A stretch of 64,000 bases of DNA from Seiridium cupressi (Eukaryota; Ascomycota; Sordariomycetes; Amphisphaeriales; Sporocadaceae): assembly GCA_036674765.1 (NCBI GenBank), contig JARVKI010000102.1:83808-147807 (forward strand), given 5' to 3'. The notes under the pieces were generated by a model that saw only the letters and a program-made list of their open reading frames with translations, had not been told where the DNA came from and did not search any database. Of the stretch, positions 33,979-45,123 are shown one piece after another (the first letter of the stretch is position 1; each line of letters opens with the position of its first letter). The position numbers and the translations under genes were made by a program.

Positions 33979-34404
33979 TGCCCCAACAGATAGTGGCAAA
34001 ACGCTCTTGGGGAGTTCTCTAGAGTATGGACCCGACCTTCAAAGCGCGGATAGCTCAGATGCCCCTTGAATTGCGCCAGTTCTGGTCTCTGTCTGTCTTT
34101 CTATAGATTTTGGAGGTTTGTTGTGAGAAGACGACTCAGCCACAGCCGGTCACCGTCGGTGTGTAATAGGTGGACCCAATCAACAAAGGCCGGAAGATCG
34201 GAGCTCTACGGTAGACGTTTGTTCGGATTGAAAGGGGCCACATCAATCGTATTTTTACCAAAAACGAGCTCGCAAGTCAATTCGAAGAACTTGGGAAGGT
34301 AGACCCAACGCTTTCTTTCTTTCATTCAATAAAACCACCCATCATTGGGCGCCAAGCTGTTGCAGCCTGTCTGTTTGTATGGTCGAGTGCTTGTGAGATT
34401 GCCC
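33979..34404. other. Intergenic, nucleoside hydrolase upstream / RED 3' side
   Basis: 426 bp between the nucleoside hydrolase start and the RED stop (both genes minus). Nothing recognisable. Confidence 0.45.
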
Positions 34405-36046
34405 CTATTTGGCAGCCTTTCGCTGTTCAACAAGCCGCATGACATCGTCCGCATTGTTGACATCGCCTTTTCGCTTCTTGCCGCCCCTCTTCCGTTTTGT
34501 CTTGCCGCCGCCTCCTCGGCCGCCATCGCCGTCGCCGTCTTCGTTCCACTGGGAAAGCTTGACATCAGATTCATCAAAATCTGCCTCATCCTCAAATCTG
34601 CTGGTGCCGAAGCCCATATCCATGTCCTCGGCATCGCGATCAACACTTTCCAACATTCTCTTCCTGCGTTCCGCTTTAGCCTTGGCCTCCTCGTCCTCCT
34701 CTTCCCAAGGCTTATGGTTGAGAGCAGCCGCCTTCTTGAATGCGGCTTGAATGGCAGGATCGGACATGGATGGCGCTTGCAGTGTTTGAGACGATATCAT
34801 ATCCGTCTTTGAATCCTTGAAGTAGTTGCGTGAGGCGGCGGAGGTTGCAGGCTTTGGTGGAGGTGCCATTGCTTTATGATCTGCCGACTTCTCATTCTCC
34901 GCTGGGGATGTGGCGGGCTTCTCGGTACCCTCATCCGAGTCTGAATCCGAGTCCTCGCCCAGACCAGCCAATGGATCGTAGTCATCTCCCACGCCGTCGA
35001 ATATGTCCACGTCATCGTCCTCTGGCTCGTCTGCTCTTTGCCTGTAAATCTCGGGTATTTCCATCCCCAAAGGTTTTGCGTCTTTGTCGGGCATCAATAA
35101 ATCTCGTGCGTTTGCTTCCTCTTCTGCATCTTCCTGTGTCTGGACCTTGCGCACCTTGCGCTTTTCATTTCCGTCCTCGTCGACAATTATAAGCACTTCC
35201 CTGCCCTTGCTGTCCTTTTCAATACGTGAACCTGGGGCCTTGTCCCCAATCTTTTTGAACCTCGAGCCGAGAGCGGACTCCTCTCTTGCTTTGGCGGCTT
35301 CCCGCGCAGCCTTCAATTCGGCTAATATCATAGCCCTCGAGCGTTTCTGCCCAGCCTTGAGTGGTATATCCGCAGCGACCTGGCCCTTTTTGGTGGCTGC
35401 CTCTCGTGTGATAGTCTCGACATTCGTTTCCTCCAATTGGTCCAAAACATCGTCCACATCGTCCAGCTCGGGCTCAGACGCGGGCGTGTCGGCAGCTTCT
35501 GATTGTTTGTTGCCGAACACATCCTCTCCTTTCCGTACTCTCTCAAGCAGCTTGAAGTCTAACCCCTTCACAAGGTGGGTGCTTTCGAGGTCGCCACCAG
35601 CTATCCGGCTTCGAAGGTTATCGTATGTGGCCTGGTCGATCTCCTCCTTTTTGAGGGCTTCTTCTAGCGCTTTTAACCTCACAGCCCTCTCATCTGCTTC
35701 CTCGTCCTCTCGTGATTTTGTTCGATCCGTATAACCTTGTGCGAGCTTGCTCCCTTTTGGGGCGGAAGTCTTAAGCCTTTTCTGCGGTCTTTGGGTCTGG
35801 TTTCGTTCGGCTAGCTGGCGCTGAAAGTCGGAATGACTGAAGCCTACGGACCGTCTGCGCTGAATGGTCAACAAGAATGCCAATATAACAGATCATCATC
35901 GTGCCTTACGGTGTCATTGGTATACTGGATCTCTGCCTAGACCCCAGCGCAACAGCGCGGGGCGTAGCCTGTGATGCGCCATTGCTATTCGGCGACGTTT
36001 TCGGGGCACTCGATGCTATGAGCTTGCGAAATTGATCATTGTTCAT
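34405..36046 (-). CDS. RED-like protein (IK homologue), spliceosome-associated
   Basis: Minus strand, exons 36046-35910 and 35854-34405, 528 aa. Exon 1 starts MNNDQFRKLI and joins at a Pro codon to RSVGFSHSDFQRQLAERN. The N-terminal region matches the RED_N family: YTDRTKSREDEE, an EIDQATYDNLRSRIAGGDLESTHLVKGLDFKLLERVR block, and EIYRQR/DIFDGVGDDYDPLAG farther on. The C terminus is charged, with a GDGDGGRGGGGK stretch and a KRKRGGKKRKGD basic cluster (probable nuclear signal). The human homologue RED/IK is a B-complex spliceosomal protein that pairs with SMU1. The acceptor was taken at GCGCAG (35855) because the nearer TTCAG breaks the frame. Confidence 0.88.
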
Positions 36047-36558
36047 CTTGCTGAAGCAGTCGCAGATAGTGGTGTTTTGAATATGGGCTGACGAAACATG
36101 GATGTTGGGGATGGAAGTTTGCGGCAGGCAGGTCTTCAGCCTTGCCCTTTAAGCTCTAGAGCTATTTGCCAGGCGAACGCCTCTAAGCTGTACGGCAGGC
36201 GGTACCTAGTTACAGGCCGCAGCGTCCCGTGGGGCAGTTTTGAGTGCTGACAAGCAAGTCACGGGATGACGTGAAGAAGACAACCGCGTCTGGCCCCACG
36301 TCAGCGCGTATCCAATGGATCACTTCTAAATGCTCATTACCGCGACCAAGATCAGCGAGTGGCAGGTTGCAATGATTGTCTGATCCTTTTGCTCTGCTCA
36401 AGAAGTACAGTTTGTACTTTGAAAAGCCTGCATTGCTTGATCGATGCCGTCCTAGTGTTTGCCGACAGCGCCGTGATAGCTGTTGTCGACAGGAATAGTG
36501 ACCATCTTTCTTCTTGCTCCTGAGATTTAAGTTGAACATCCGAGGTGGTCCTTCCAAG
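36047..36558. other. Divergent promoter RED / REV1
   Basis: 512 bp between divergent starts; no motif recognised with confidence. Confidence 0.45.
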
Positions 36559-39500
36559 ATGGGTAGCCGCTTGGATAAAAATTCAAACGAGGTGCGGAAA
36601 CGCATTGAAAGTCATTCACTTACCGACGAAGGGGGTGATGAGTACGAACCAAGCGCTTTTGGTGGATTCTCGGACTACTTTCGCCGAAAGAAGATCAAAC
36701 TACAGAATCTGGACTCAGAGATTCGGGCCTCTACCAACAGACCGCCGATTTTCAAAGGTGTTGTGGCCCATGTCACAGGATATACTCAGCCGCCGCTCCA
36801 TGTCCTGCACAAAGAATTGGTAGAACATGGGGCTGGCTTCATTCAATACCTGGACTCAAAAACCATGGCCACTCACATCATCGCCTCGAGCCTTCCACCG
36901 AAGAAGATGGTTGAGTTTAAAAAGTACAGAATTGTCAAACCCACATGGGTCACAGACTCCATCGAAGCCGGAAAACTTCTGCCATGGTCGGATTACAGAG
37001 TCATTGAAGAAACTCCGAGGCAGAAGACCTTCCAGTTCGACCGAGGCTTGATAACTACGCAGTCAAATACCCAGCCATCGCCTCTGTCCAGATACCGGGA
37101 GCAGACCGAAAACAGTTTCTACACTCGCAAACTGCGAGGGCTTGCTGCGACCATCGATGGCAGGCAAGTCGAAGATCATTCACCAAGTACGATGAAAACA
37201 TCAAGTGTTCAAGGCAGTATAGATAGAAGTAGCCCGCTGGTCGATGAAGGACCAAGACAAGCTCTAGAGATTTCGGCTGATTCTGACATACCTATGGGTG
37301 TGGGGGAAATAGGCGCGATGGAAGACGCAGGTAAAGACCACGACCCAGATCGCAAGACCGAAATACCACGGCCGCCTTCTATTCTAAGACCGCCCGATAA
37401 GCCGCTTGAGGAAATGACCTCTGAGGAGCACAACGCCCTTTTGCTTCAGGATCCTCGTATGCGAAAATCCTCCACGGCCAATCCAGACTTCATTCAGCAG
37501 TATTACTTGGAAAGCCGCCTTCACCACCTGTCAGCTTGGAAAGCTGAGCTCAAGTCGAGAATGCAGAAGCTTGCAGCAGAGAAAGGGCCGCAAGCGAAAC
37601 CAGCGAGGAGGAAACCTGGCACAAGACGGTATGTCATGCATGTCGACTTTGACAGTTTCTTCTGCGCAGTGTCACTCAAAAGTGCACCGGAATATCTCAA
37701 CAAGCCCACAGTTGTAGCGCATGGTACCGGGACTGGATCCGAGATTGCAAGTTGCAACTACCCGGCTCGGGAATTCGGGGTAAAAAATGGCATGTGGATG
37801 AAAAGAGCTAAAGAGTTGTGTCCCGATCTCAAAATCCTGCCCTACAATTTCCTGGCTTACGAAGAAGCGAGTAAGCTGTTCTATGAGTCAATCCTAGAAG
37901 CCGGCGGCGTCGTACAGAGCGTCAGCATCGATGAGGCTCTAATCGACGTCAGTTCAGTCATATTTCAGTCTGTGGGATCGAAAGGAGATGGAGTCGATGA
38001 AGGCAGCATCTGGAGAGAGCAAGAAAGAGCCGATCATATTGCTCAGGACCTTCGAGATAAGATCAAAAGCAAGACTGGGTGCGCTGTGTCAGTCGGCATC
38101 GGAGGTAATATACTGCTAGCCAAAGTTGCTCTACGAAAAGCAAAGCCGGCCGGCCAGTTTCAGTTGAAGCCCGAAGCTGTGTTGCCATTCCTAGGAGAGT
38201 TGAAAGTGGATGATCTACCTGGAGTGGCGTACAGCATTGCTGGTAAACTCGAGGAGATTGGAATAAAATACGTAAAAGACATTCGAGAAGTGTCAAAAGA
38301 GCGTCTCACCACCACACTGGGGCCAAAGACAGGGGAAAAGCTTTGGGAATATGCTCGCGGTATCGATCGTGTTGAAGTTGGCGATCAGACTATACGCAAG
38401 TCAGTATCGGCCGAAGTGAACTGGGGCATACGGTTTATTAGCCAAGAAGAAGCGGAAGAGTTTGTTCTCAACCTAAGCAAGGAGTTAGAACGACGTCTAC
38501 TCAATGAACAGGTCAGGGGCAAGCAGCTGACCATGAAAATTATGAGGCGATCAATGGATGCGCCCTTGGATCCCCCCAAACATCTCGGTCATGGGAAATG
38601 CGACACCTTCAATAAAAGCATGATGTTTGGAGTGGCTACGAACGATCACCAGGTCATTGGCAAAGAGGCAATATCCATATTGCGATCCTATAAATTCAGT
38701 CCAGGCGATCTTCGAGGACTTGGTGTCCAACTCACAAAGCTGGAGCCCCTGAAACCTTCAACGGCTGGTAGACCCGAGAGCAGCCAGAGAAAGATCAACT
38801 TTAGTGCCTTCAAGACCCCAGGTTCGGCGGCGAAACCTACGAAAGACTCTATTCAGGAGATCGGCAGCCCGGATAAGCCGAGTCCAACGTCAAGCCGTGG
38901 TGAACCCAACGATCCCATCATTGACGGTCCACTGACTCCAAGGAAACCAAAGCTTGGTACCATCCACCCGGCACTCAGTATCTCGAAATCGCACCGACGC
39001 GATTTCAAAGCCAACACCCCCCTCAATATCGGTGGTACACAATTCATCCTACCAGCGAATCCCGATCCTGCCGTTCTCGCTGAGCTGCCCCCAGATATCC
39101 GGGACAAGCTGCTTGCCCAGATGAAGCCCCAGTCCGAGTCCAGGGGGCCCGAATCGGCTACGAGATCAAGAACTCAAAGCCCTGTAGTGGTAGATGAGAT
39201 CGCACCGGATATTGATACAGACGTCTTCAATGCCCTACCCGATGATGTGAAAGCCGAAGTGCTAGCCTCATATAAGCCAAGGGTTCCTCGGCGTCTCTTG
39301 CCTCAGTCTCCGAGCAAGAACCGCATCATCCAGCAAACTAAGAAAACCACGCCAACGAAGAAGCGCGTCCCAGGATCCCTGGCGAGGGCTCGTGAACGGC
39401 ATGCCGACGCACAAAATAAAGTAGTACAGACTAGCATAGCTTTCACCCGGGGCGAGGAAGGGATTGCTAGTGGTACGGACGAGCTTGACTACGAGTTCCT

Positions 39501-40095
39501 TGCCGAGTTACCAGAATCGGTCCGGAAAGAAGTGTTGGACGACTATCGACAGAGGCGCGCGCAACGCTTCGGTCAGCACTTGAAGTTGCCCCAGAACCGC
39601 CAGCGAGAGATCGAGAATGACATCGATAAGGATAGTGACCGCTCCAGTGATGAAAATGGAGTGGAGGAAGATGAGGGGAAAGGAAAGGAGGAAGTGGCAA
39701 GAGGACAAGGCGGAAGAGAGGAGGGAGAAGGCCCACCAGAGGTTGAATCGACTCTGCAGTTCAAGCCGCAGCCAGGCAAGGTCGCCTTCACGAATGCGGG
39801 ACTGACATCACTGTCGGACATTAGAGATATGCTGAATGTCTGGCACAAAGAAACATCCACTGACGGCCCGCATCGAAGGGATGTTGAGATGCTGGAGATT
39901 TACTTTGTTCGAGTCATCATGGAGGAGAGGGATTTGGACAAGGTCACGAAGCTCGTCCGATGGCTCGAGTATCTCATCGAGGAAGGTGAGACAGAGACGC
40001 AGGGCAAGACATGTTGGCTTAGCGCGGTCAAGGGTATCAAGCGTGAGATACAGCTCGCTATGAAGCAAAGGGGGTTGGGTCCCTTGGATATATAG
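36559..40095 (+). CDS. REV1: Translesion DNA polymerase REV1 (Y-family dCMP transferase)
   Basis: Single exon, 1178 aa. The start at 36559 (MGSRLDKNSNEVRKRIESH) matches the usual fungal N terminus; an in-frame ATG 45 bases upstream is less likely. Domain order: the conserved GFSDYFRRKKIKLQ leader, BRCT at about 63-150 (ending KPTWVTDSI...LLPWSDY), a REV1 N-digit region with LEEMTSEEHNALLLQDPR and the YYLESRLHHLSAWK helix, then the Y-polymerase core from about 357 (HVDFDSFF with the metal Asp, SIDEALIDV with the catalytic Asp-Glu near 457, and a thumb with SVGIGGNILLAK). The little-finger domain follows. The C-terminal third carries three UBM-like motifs (near 835, 888 and 977, each with L-P-x-x-[IV]) and the REV1 C-terminal hub domain from about 1060. 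It acts in mutagenic lesion bypass with Pol zeta. Confidence 0.96.
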   Translation: MGSRLDKNSNEVRKRIESHSLTDEGGDEYEPSAFGGFSDYFRRKKIKLQNLDSEIRASTNRPPIFKGVVAHVTGYTQPPLHVLHKELVEHGAGFIQYLDSKTMATHIIASSLPPKKMVEFKKYRIVKPTWVTDSIEAGKLLPWSDYRVIEETPRQKTFQFDRGLITTQSNTQPSPLSRYREQTENSFYTRKLRGLAATIDGRQVEDHSPSTMKTSSVQGSIDRSSPLVDEGPRQALEISADSDIPMGVGEIGAMEDAGKDHDPDRKTEIPRPPSILRPPDKPLEEMTSEEHNALLLQDPRMRKSSTANPDFIQQYYLESRLHHLSAWKAELKSRMQKLAAEKGPQAKPARRKPGTRRYVMHVDFDSFFCAVSLKSAPEYLNKPTVVAHGTGTGSEIASCNYPAREFGVKNGMWMKRAKELCPDLKILPYNFLAYEEASKLFYESILEAGGVVQSVSIDEALIDVSSVIFQSVGSKGDGVDEGSIWREQERADHIAQDLRDKIKSKTGCAVSVGIGGNILLAKVALRKAKPAGQFQLKPEAVLPFLGELKVDDLPGVAYSIAGKLEEIGIKYVKDIREVSKERLTTTLGPKTGEKLWEYARGIDRVEVGDQTIRKSVSAEVNWGIRFISQEEAEEFVLNLSKELERRLLNEQVRGKQLTMKIMRRSMDAPLDPPKHLGHGKCDTFNKSMMFGVATNDHQVIGKEAISILRSYKFSPGDLRGLGVQLTKLEPLKPSTAGRPESSQRKINFSAFKTPGSAAKPTKDSIQEIGSPDKPSPTSSRGEPNDPIIDGPLTPRKPKLGTIHPALSISKSHRRDFKANTPLNIGGTQFILPANPDPAVLAELPPDIRDKLLAQMKPQSESRGPESATRSRTQSPVVVDEIAPDIDTDVFNALPDDVKAEVLASYKPRVPRRLLPQSPSKNRIIQQTKKTTPTKKRVPGSLARARERHADAQNKVVQTSIAFTRGEEGIASGTDELDYEFLAELPESVRKEVLDDYRQRRAQRFGQHLKLPQNRQREIENDIDKDSDRSSDENGVEEDEGKGKEEVARGQGGREEGEGPPEVESTLQFKPQPGKVAFTNAGLTSLSDIRDMLNVWHKETSTDGPHRRDVEMLEIYFVRVIMEERDLDKVTKLVRWLEYLIEEGETETQGKTCWLSAVKGIKREIQLAMKQRGLGPLDI

Positions 40096-40526
40096 AAGTG
40101 AGCGCTAGGAATGAGATATGGATCCAACCGAGATACCACACTGTTATAGTGACCTCAATACGACTAGTTAGAGTCTGTTGATGAATGTGAGTTAGCATGT
40201 ACGAAGGTTACTTTATGGGCAAATGGAGTAGTAAACAATTGATTGGCCACAGTTTGCTGTGTAATACTCGTCAAAACCTATGCGATTTCATCCGTCATGA
40301 TTTATCGTGTAGGAGTGATTGCCTATTTACCTGTCGTATGCTGGCAAAGCGTATTCATGATCTACACCACAACAAGCTCGTCCCAGATCTCTTGACATTT
40401 TCCCAAGATCTATGTCTCGTAAGTCAACTAACTCCTAGCAAATGCATTTTGTTTCTCGCATCATGACACCGTAACTCATGACACTATGGCTCCTGGGAGC
40501 AGGAAAAGGACGGGTATATGTTTTGT
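40096..40526. other. Convergent intergenic region REV1 / TyrRS
   Basis: 431 bp between stops; presumed 3' UTRs, nothing further. Confidence 0.45.
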
Positions 40527-41812
40527 TTATGGTGCCTTCGTTTCGGCATCAATCTTCAACGTCTCGATACCGTGAGAGGCGCTAGCCGGCGCACTCTTCT
40601 CCGATTGCTGTGCTGCCTTTGCCGCCCTCGCGGCCGCTGCTGCTTCTCGCAGGGCAGGGTCGCCACCTTTCGTCTTCTTCTCCTTCTTTGGGTTCGCAGG
40701 CTTCTTTTCCGGCGGGTATGCCAGCTCGGCAGTCTTCTTCCACTCTTCTGAGGCTTGGAACTCGGCTTGTATAGGGGCTAGGAGCTCATTGAGTACCTTG
40801 GTAAGTGCGGCCTTGAGCAATTGGGGAGTCAACTAGACACTCGTTAGCCTATGCCCCCCTTTAATACCTGCGCTTGCCAACTCACGATGTCTTTCTCGAA
40901 GTCAGATTTGAGCACCGCAACATCCTCGTAAATCAGTGGCTCTTTGCCGTCTCTCTCTCTATCGACGATGAACTTGGCCTTGCCTCCCGATTTCAAAGCT
41001 TGTACTCGGAAAATGACGTGCTCTACAAAGGCGACGACGCCGTTGCCCTCGGTGACGCTGGTAGCGCAGTGGGCCTTCTTGAGCTTCTTTGCGACAACCT
41101 CGGGTGCGTCGAGCAAGTCAATCTTCGAGTCCGGTTCACTAGAGCTCATCTTTTGCGCCTGGCCTAAACCTGGCACCATGGTGTTCATCAGATGTGCGCG
41201 GACCTTGTAGCCGATCTTGGGCAAGTTCTCGAGGGCGAAGGTGAAGATCTTCCTCTGATCTACACCACCGATCTGCACATCCACGTCCAGGTACTGCTCA
41301 TCCAGCGCCTGCATGAGAGGGTAGATCAAGCCGCCCAGAGCCGGGTCGTCTGTCTGCTTGACGACCTCGGCACCGGCCTTCTGGGCAACTGTTATCCTCG
41401 TGATGCCCTCCAGCTTGAAACGGTCCATTGTATACTCCTTGTCCAACTGGTAGGAGCTGCCCTTGACAAAAACAAGCTTCGAGATGTCGACTCCCACTGC
41501 CTTCAGCAGACTCTTGATAACAAACTCGTAGTACTTGCATCGCTGCTCGACCAGCTCCAGCGGGGCCTTCATGTTGTCGAGGTAGGCGTGGATATCGGCC
41601 AGAAGGACCTTGACGTGGCATCCTGCGGCGAGCAGCTCGGCAAGTTTGACCATTGGGACGAAGTACCCGCAGTGAGGCTTTCCCGTGGTCGCAGTGCCCC
41701 AGTAGACTTTTAGGGGGCGCTTCTCGTTTAGGATGACATTGTCGATGATTTCGGGGTTCAGGATCTCGGCCAGATTGGCCTTGACCAGGGCGAGCGACTC
41801 TTCGGGGGTCAT
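40527..41812 (-). CDS. TYS1: Tyrosyl-tRNA synthetase, cytoplasmic
   Basis: Minus strand, exons 41812-40886 and 40832-40527, 410 aa. The class Ic synthetase core is complete: VYWGTATTGKPHCGY with the HIGH-equivalent PHCG at 46-49, LLADIHAYLDN, GLIYPLMQALDEQYLDVDVQIGG for tyrosine recognition, and KMSSS at 221-225. After the intron the C-terminal part carries the anticodon-binding helices LTPQLLKAALTKVLNELLAPI and ends in a Lys/Ala-rich tail (EKKPANPKKEKKTKGGDP). No EMAPII-like domain follows, as expected in fungi, in contrast to the animal enzyme. It charges tRNA-Tyr in the cytosol. The ATG at 41812 is the first in frame. Confidence 0.96.
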
Positions 41813-42575
41813 GGCGGGCAATTGCGTAGAGGGAAAGCAGAGGAATAGAAATGAATGAAGACTGTCGACGGAAAACAGACCAATTGCAGATTTTCAGGGT
41901 CTATAGGGGCAGAAAGTAAAAGTCGACCGGGCTGGAGTCTGTTCAATAATGCCTTTGCTTTTTTGAGTCATAGAGGGGTAAATTTCGAGGAGCCCAAGTC
42001 CAGGTCCCTGGTCGCGGGGCAATCGAGAAGCAGGGGGGGGGGGTGCGGGGGGTGCCCAGACATCCCAAGTCGAGAGAGCCACCAATTCAACCAGCTATGC
42101 GCAAGTCAACACAACGTATCGATTTGACGAGTGCAACCCCAGTCAACAAACATCATCACAATATCGCGTTAAACAGCATTGTTTCCGGCACCCTGAGTTG
42201 GTTGGCATGGCCAGCCCAACTCGCTGGCTTTCGGTATGTGGGCTATCCGGCGGCATGAACTTATTTGGTGATTCTGCGCAGTTCTCATTCACTTGTCACC
42301 CCCTTCCCAACCATGGACGTTGTCTCTCACACTTATCATTTTTGAACCTATTTACACCACAGGCAAACATGTCTGACGCTGTGCGGTGACCCAAAACAAA
42401 TCCCAAGATATCAGTACGCCTTTCGATGCAATGATGCCAATTCCCACTATCCGGACTCCGGAGTTTCCCCACCGGCTTTCGCAAAAGCCACCCAACTTAT
42501 ACGCCCTTACGCACCCAAGGTTGCCTGACTGAACGCATTCCCTTACAGCTCACAGCACTTCTCCTGGCAATTTGC
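41813..42575. other. TyrRS upstream region with G-runs
   Basis: Holds G11 at 42033-42043 and G6 at 42047-42052, about 220-240 bp upstream of the TyrRS start. No gene is supported. Confidence 0.5.
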
Positions 42576-43721
42576 TTAATCCTCCATCAACCGGAGCATT
42601 TCCAGTTCCCTCTTCACAATGCCGTCAAAGTCCTCGCGATCCATACCCGACGCACGAGCAAGCATGAACAAACTCTTGATGCTTCGGGAGATGTGCTGCT
42701 GAACACCAAAGTTCTCTGCCGCGGCCTCCAATTTCGCGACCGACGAGTTCGAACCCGCACTCGATGCCGGCCGGGGATGGGCCAGATTGGGATCGTCGCC
42801 ACTTCTCGAGCCGGCTGAGGGCGACCTAGGCGGCTCAGCAATCGTCCATGCGCCGTGAGTCTCGTTGAGCTCAGCCTCTTCCTCGCTACTGCTGTGCGCC
42901 GCTGGCTGCAAGGGCCTCGGTGCTGCTAAGCCTAAGGGTGGAGGAGACATGTCTTGCATGTTGACTTCTTCGTCAGGGTCGTGAGGATCCATTGCAGGCT
43001 GCACCGTGTCGTACTGCGCATAGTAATCATCCTCGTCGCCAATCCCACCCCGTCCGGACGTCGAAGGCGGAGCAGGAGAGCGTTTGGTCGCTGGCGTTCG
43101 TGCGGGTGTGGCATCATATCTCGCCCAATAATCGTCGTCGTCATCTTCCTCTTCTACCAAGTCACCACCGTTCGGAAAGCTATTCTTGGATGTGGTGGCA
43201 GACTCCTTCTTCTTGGACTGCTCCTCCTGAAATTGGCGATCGGCTTCCGCAATACTCGAGGCTCCACCGAATGACGAAAAGGGTGATGGCGAGTCAAGAG
43301 TGCTAACCTCGCCGACTTTCCAGCCATCAGCTTCACCGGTGCAATAGACCAAGCGAAACGAAAGCCCCTTTTCCTGCAGTACAACGAGAGCCTGTAATGT
43401 CTCCTCGTCCAGCCTCCGGTAACGAGTCTCCGCATCGTAGTCCCAGTCGACTTCTATCTCCCCGCTCACAGGATGAGGCTCTAGGCGATCGCTCTGCGCA
43501 ACCTCAGCAAGCTTGGCAGCCTTCTCGGAATCATAACATAATAGCCGGATCCAGGGTTCCGTGCTGGATGAAGACAGGACTTGAACTCGTTGTTTGAGAA
43601 TTGGCGCGAGGTAAGCTAAGACACTCTCTGACGGTTGTGTGGCAATCGCCGCCGGAGGAAGTGATGGTAAGACGGAACCCAGAGTCTCTGAGAGATTTGG
43701 ATTCTTAACATGTGTAGCCAT
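42576..43721 (-). CDS. Conserved acidic protein of unknown function
   Basis: Single exon, 381 aa, minus strand. The first 150 residues look folded: ESVLAYLAPILKQRVQVLSS, WIRLLCYDSEKAAKL, a VDWDYDAETRYRRLDEETLQALV block and LSFRLVYCTGE. The middle is disordered and acidic, with two similar short motifs DDDYWARYD and EDDYYAQYD, about 40 residues apart. The C terminus is a predicted helical segment (VQQHISRSIKSLFMLARASGMDREDFDGIVKRE). I do not recognise a named domain. The coding bias, the clean frame and the folded ends support a real gene. The repeated D-D-[DY]-[WY]-A-x-Y-D could be a short linear binding motif. Confidence 0.78.
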   Translation of the reverse strand: MATHVKNPNLSETLGSVLPSLPPAAIATQPSESVLAYLAPILKQRVQVLSSSSTEPWIRLLCYDSEKAAKLAEVAQSDRLEPHPVSGEIEVDWDYDAETRYRRLDEETLQALVVLQEKGLSFRLVYCTGEADGWKVGEVSTLDSPSPFSSFGGASSIAEADRQFQEEQSKKKESATTSKNSFPNGGDLVEEEDDDDDYWARYDATPARTPATKRSPAPPSTSGRGGIGDEDDYYAQYDTVQPAMDPHDPDEEVNMQDMSPPPLGLAAPRPLQPAAHSSSEEEAELNETHGAWTIAEPPRSPSAGSRSGDDPNLAHPRPASSAGSNSSVAKLEAAAENFGVQQHISRSIKSLFMLARASGMDREDFDGIVKRELEMLRLMED

Positions 43722-45123
43722 GATGCCACAAGCCGAGTTTGCAATCCTTGAGAATTTTTGATTTTCTCAGCAAGGAGAAGAGTGCAAGTTCTATGCAAGT
43801 AGACTGGCTGGTTGTTGTGACGGCAGAAAGAATCACATGCAACTCTAAATTGCTGCTTTGTAAACCAGCTGACTCGACCACGGCGGCTGTGGAGCTGTCT
43901 GCACAAAGCAAAAGTTCCAAGGAGTCGAGATTTCTGGAAAGAATGAGAATATCCGTGAGAAATATTAAGGAGTATGATTGAGGGAGAGTAACATGGCAAG
44001 GTTGAGAAATACTGCAACGAGCAGATATCGCCCAGGACAGTGTGCACAAGTCCCCTCACCTTTGACGACTAGACATTCATGAGACGAGACAGTCAACCCC
44101 CAGTTTAGCGCAAATCTCGCGGTAGGCCAGCCGGCCCGCGGGCGATGCGATGCGAGGCAGTCCGCTGTAACCAATCCCATGCCGTGTAATGTGGCTTTCG
44201 GCCAGAAGGAACTTGCACCTGCAGTGGAGCGTGGGGCGTCTCGGTCTCGGCAGCACCGCCCAGGAGCGGAATGTACGAAGGCAAGTGGATAAGTAATGTA
44301 TGTATGCAGACACATGGGCGCGTTAATGTCATGAGTTCCACAGCCACTCTCGTGACCACCACGGCTGGATATGTAAGTTTGGACCTGATTGATAAAGGAG
44401 CCAAGGCTGATAGCATGCCATGTCGGTCGGCTACGCTGGCTCAAAGCATGGCTGTCAGCCTGTAACATGTTGGGTTGTTCACTGTGAACTCCGTGACCTT
44501 GAGTCGAATCAATCGAGGCAAGCCTCCCAGCGACAGCTTGCGTAGGAACATACAATGTAGGTACGTAACCTAGGTAGATATTTCCCCAGGACCCTAGACT
44601 GGGGCTTAGGCTTGAACTAGCGTAGACTTTTGAACTGGGGGTCTGCACTACATACGTGCGTCATTTGTTCCATCGGCGGGAAGCGCGACGCAACAGTTCG
44701 AGGCCATTTGGTGGCTTGGTGACGATGTAAAAGCTCAAACAACAACCTGACCAAACAAAACAGTCATGGCTTTACCATTCTAACATTGCGCCTAAATCGA
44801 GGTATAAAAACATAACTCCACAATCCCGCCATCACTCGTAGCCATCAGTTGCAGATTTCACTTGCGTTTCTGCTGGAGGCGGCAAACTGCTTCCAAATAC
44901 TACCTGGGCAGTGCTGTTCGACTTCACTAATGCAACTGTCCGCTGTACACCCCTGTCTGCCAGATAGCTCCAGGCGCTATCAGAAGCTATCTTAGATCCG
45001 GAACTCCCCAGCTCGGACACAAGGCAAAATTTCACATGCTGCCCATTGTTGCCAGTGCACCAATCCAGCCAGATTTGCAGTTTGAGTGAAACCCCCAGTC
45101 CGGGCAAGGACATATGCGGATGT
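43722..45123. other. Divergent intergenic region, 1.4 kb
   Basis: A 227-codon minus-strand frame (44648-43965) is open, but it is compositionally odd, has no recognised domain and overlaps open frames in other phases. It is treated as non-coding. Otherwise nothing is recognised. Confidence 0.45.

Noticed and set aside
43965..44648. 227-codon minus-strand frame between the unknown acidic gene and TPC1
   Set aside because: Residue mix is unlike the real genes here, other phases are also open, and no domain is seen.
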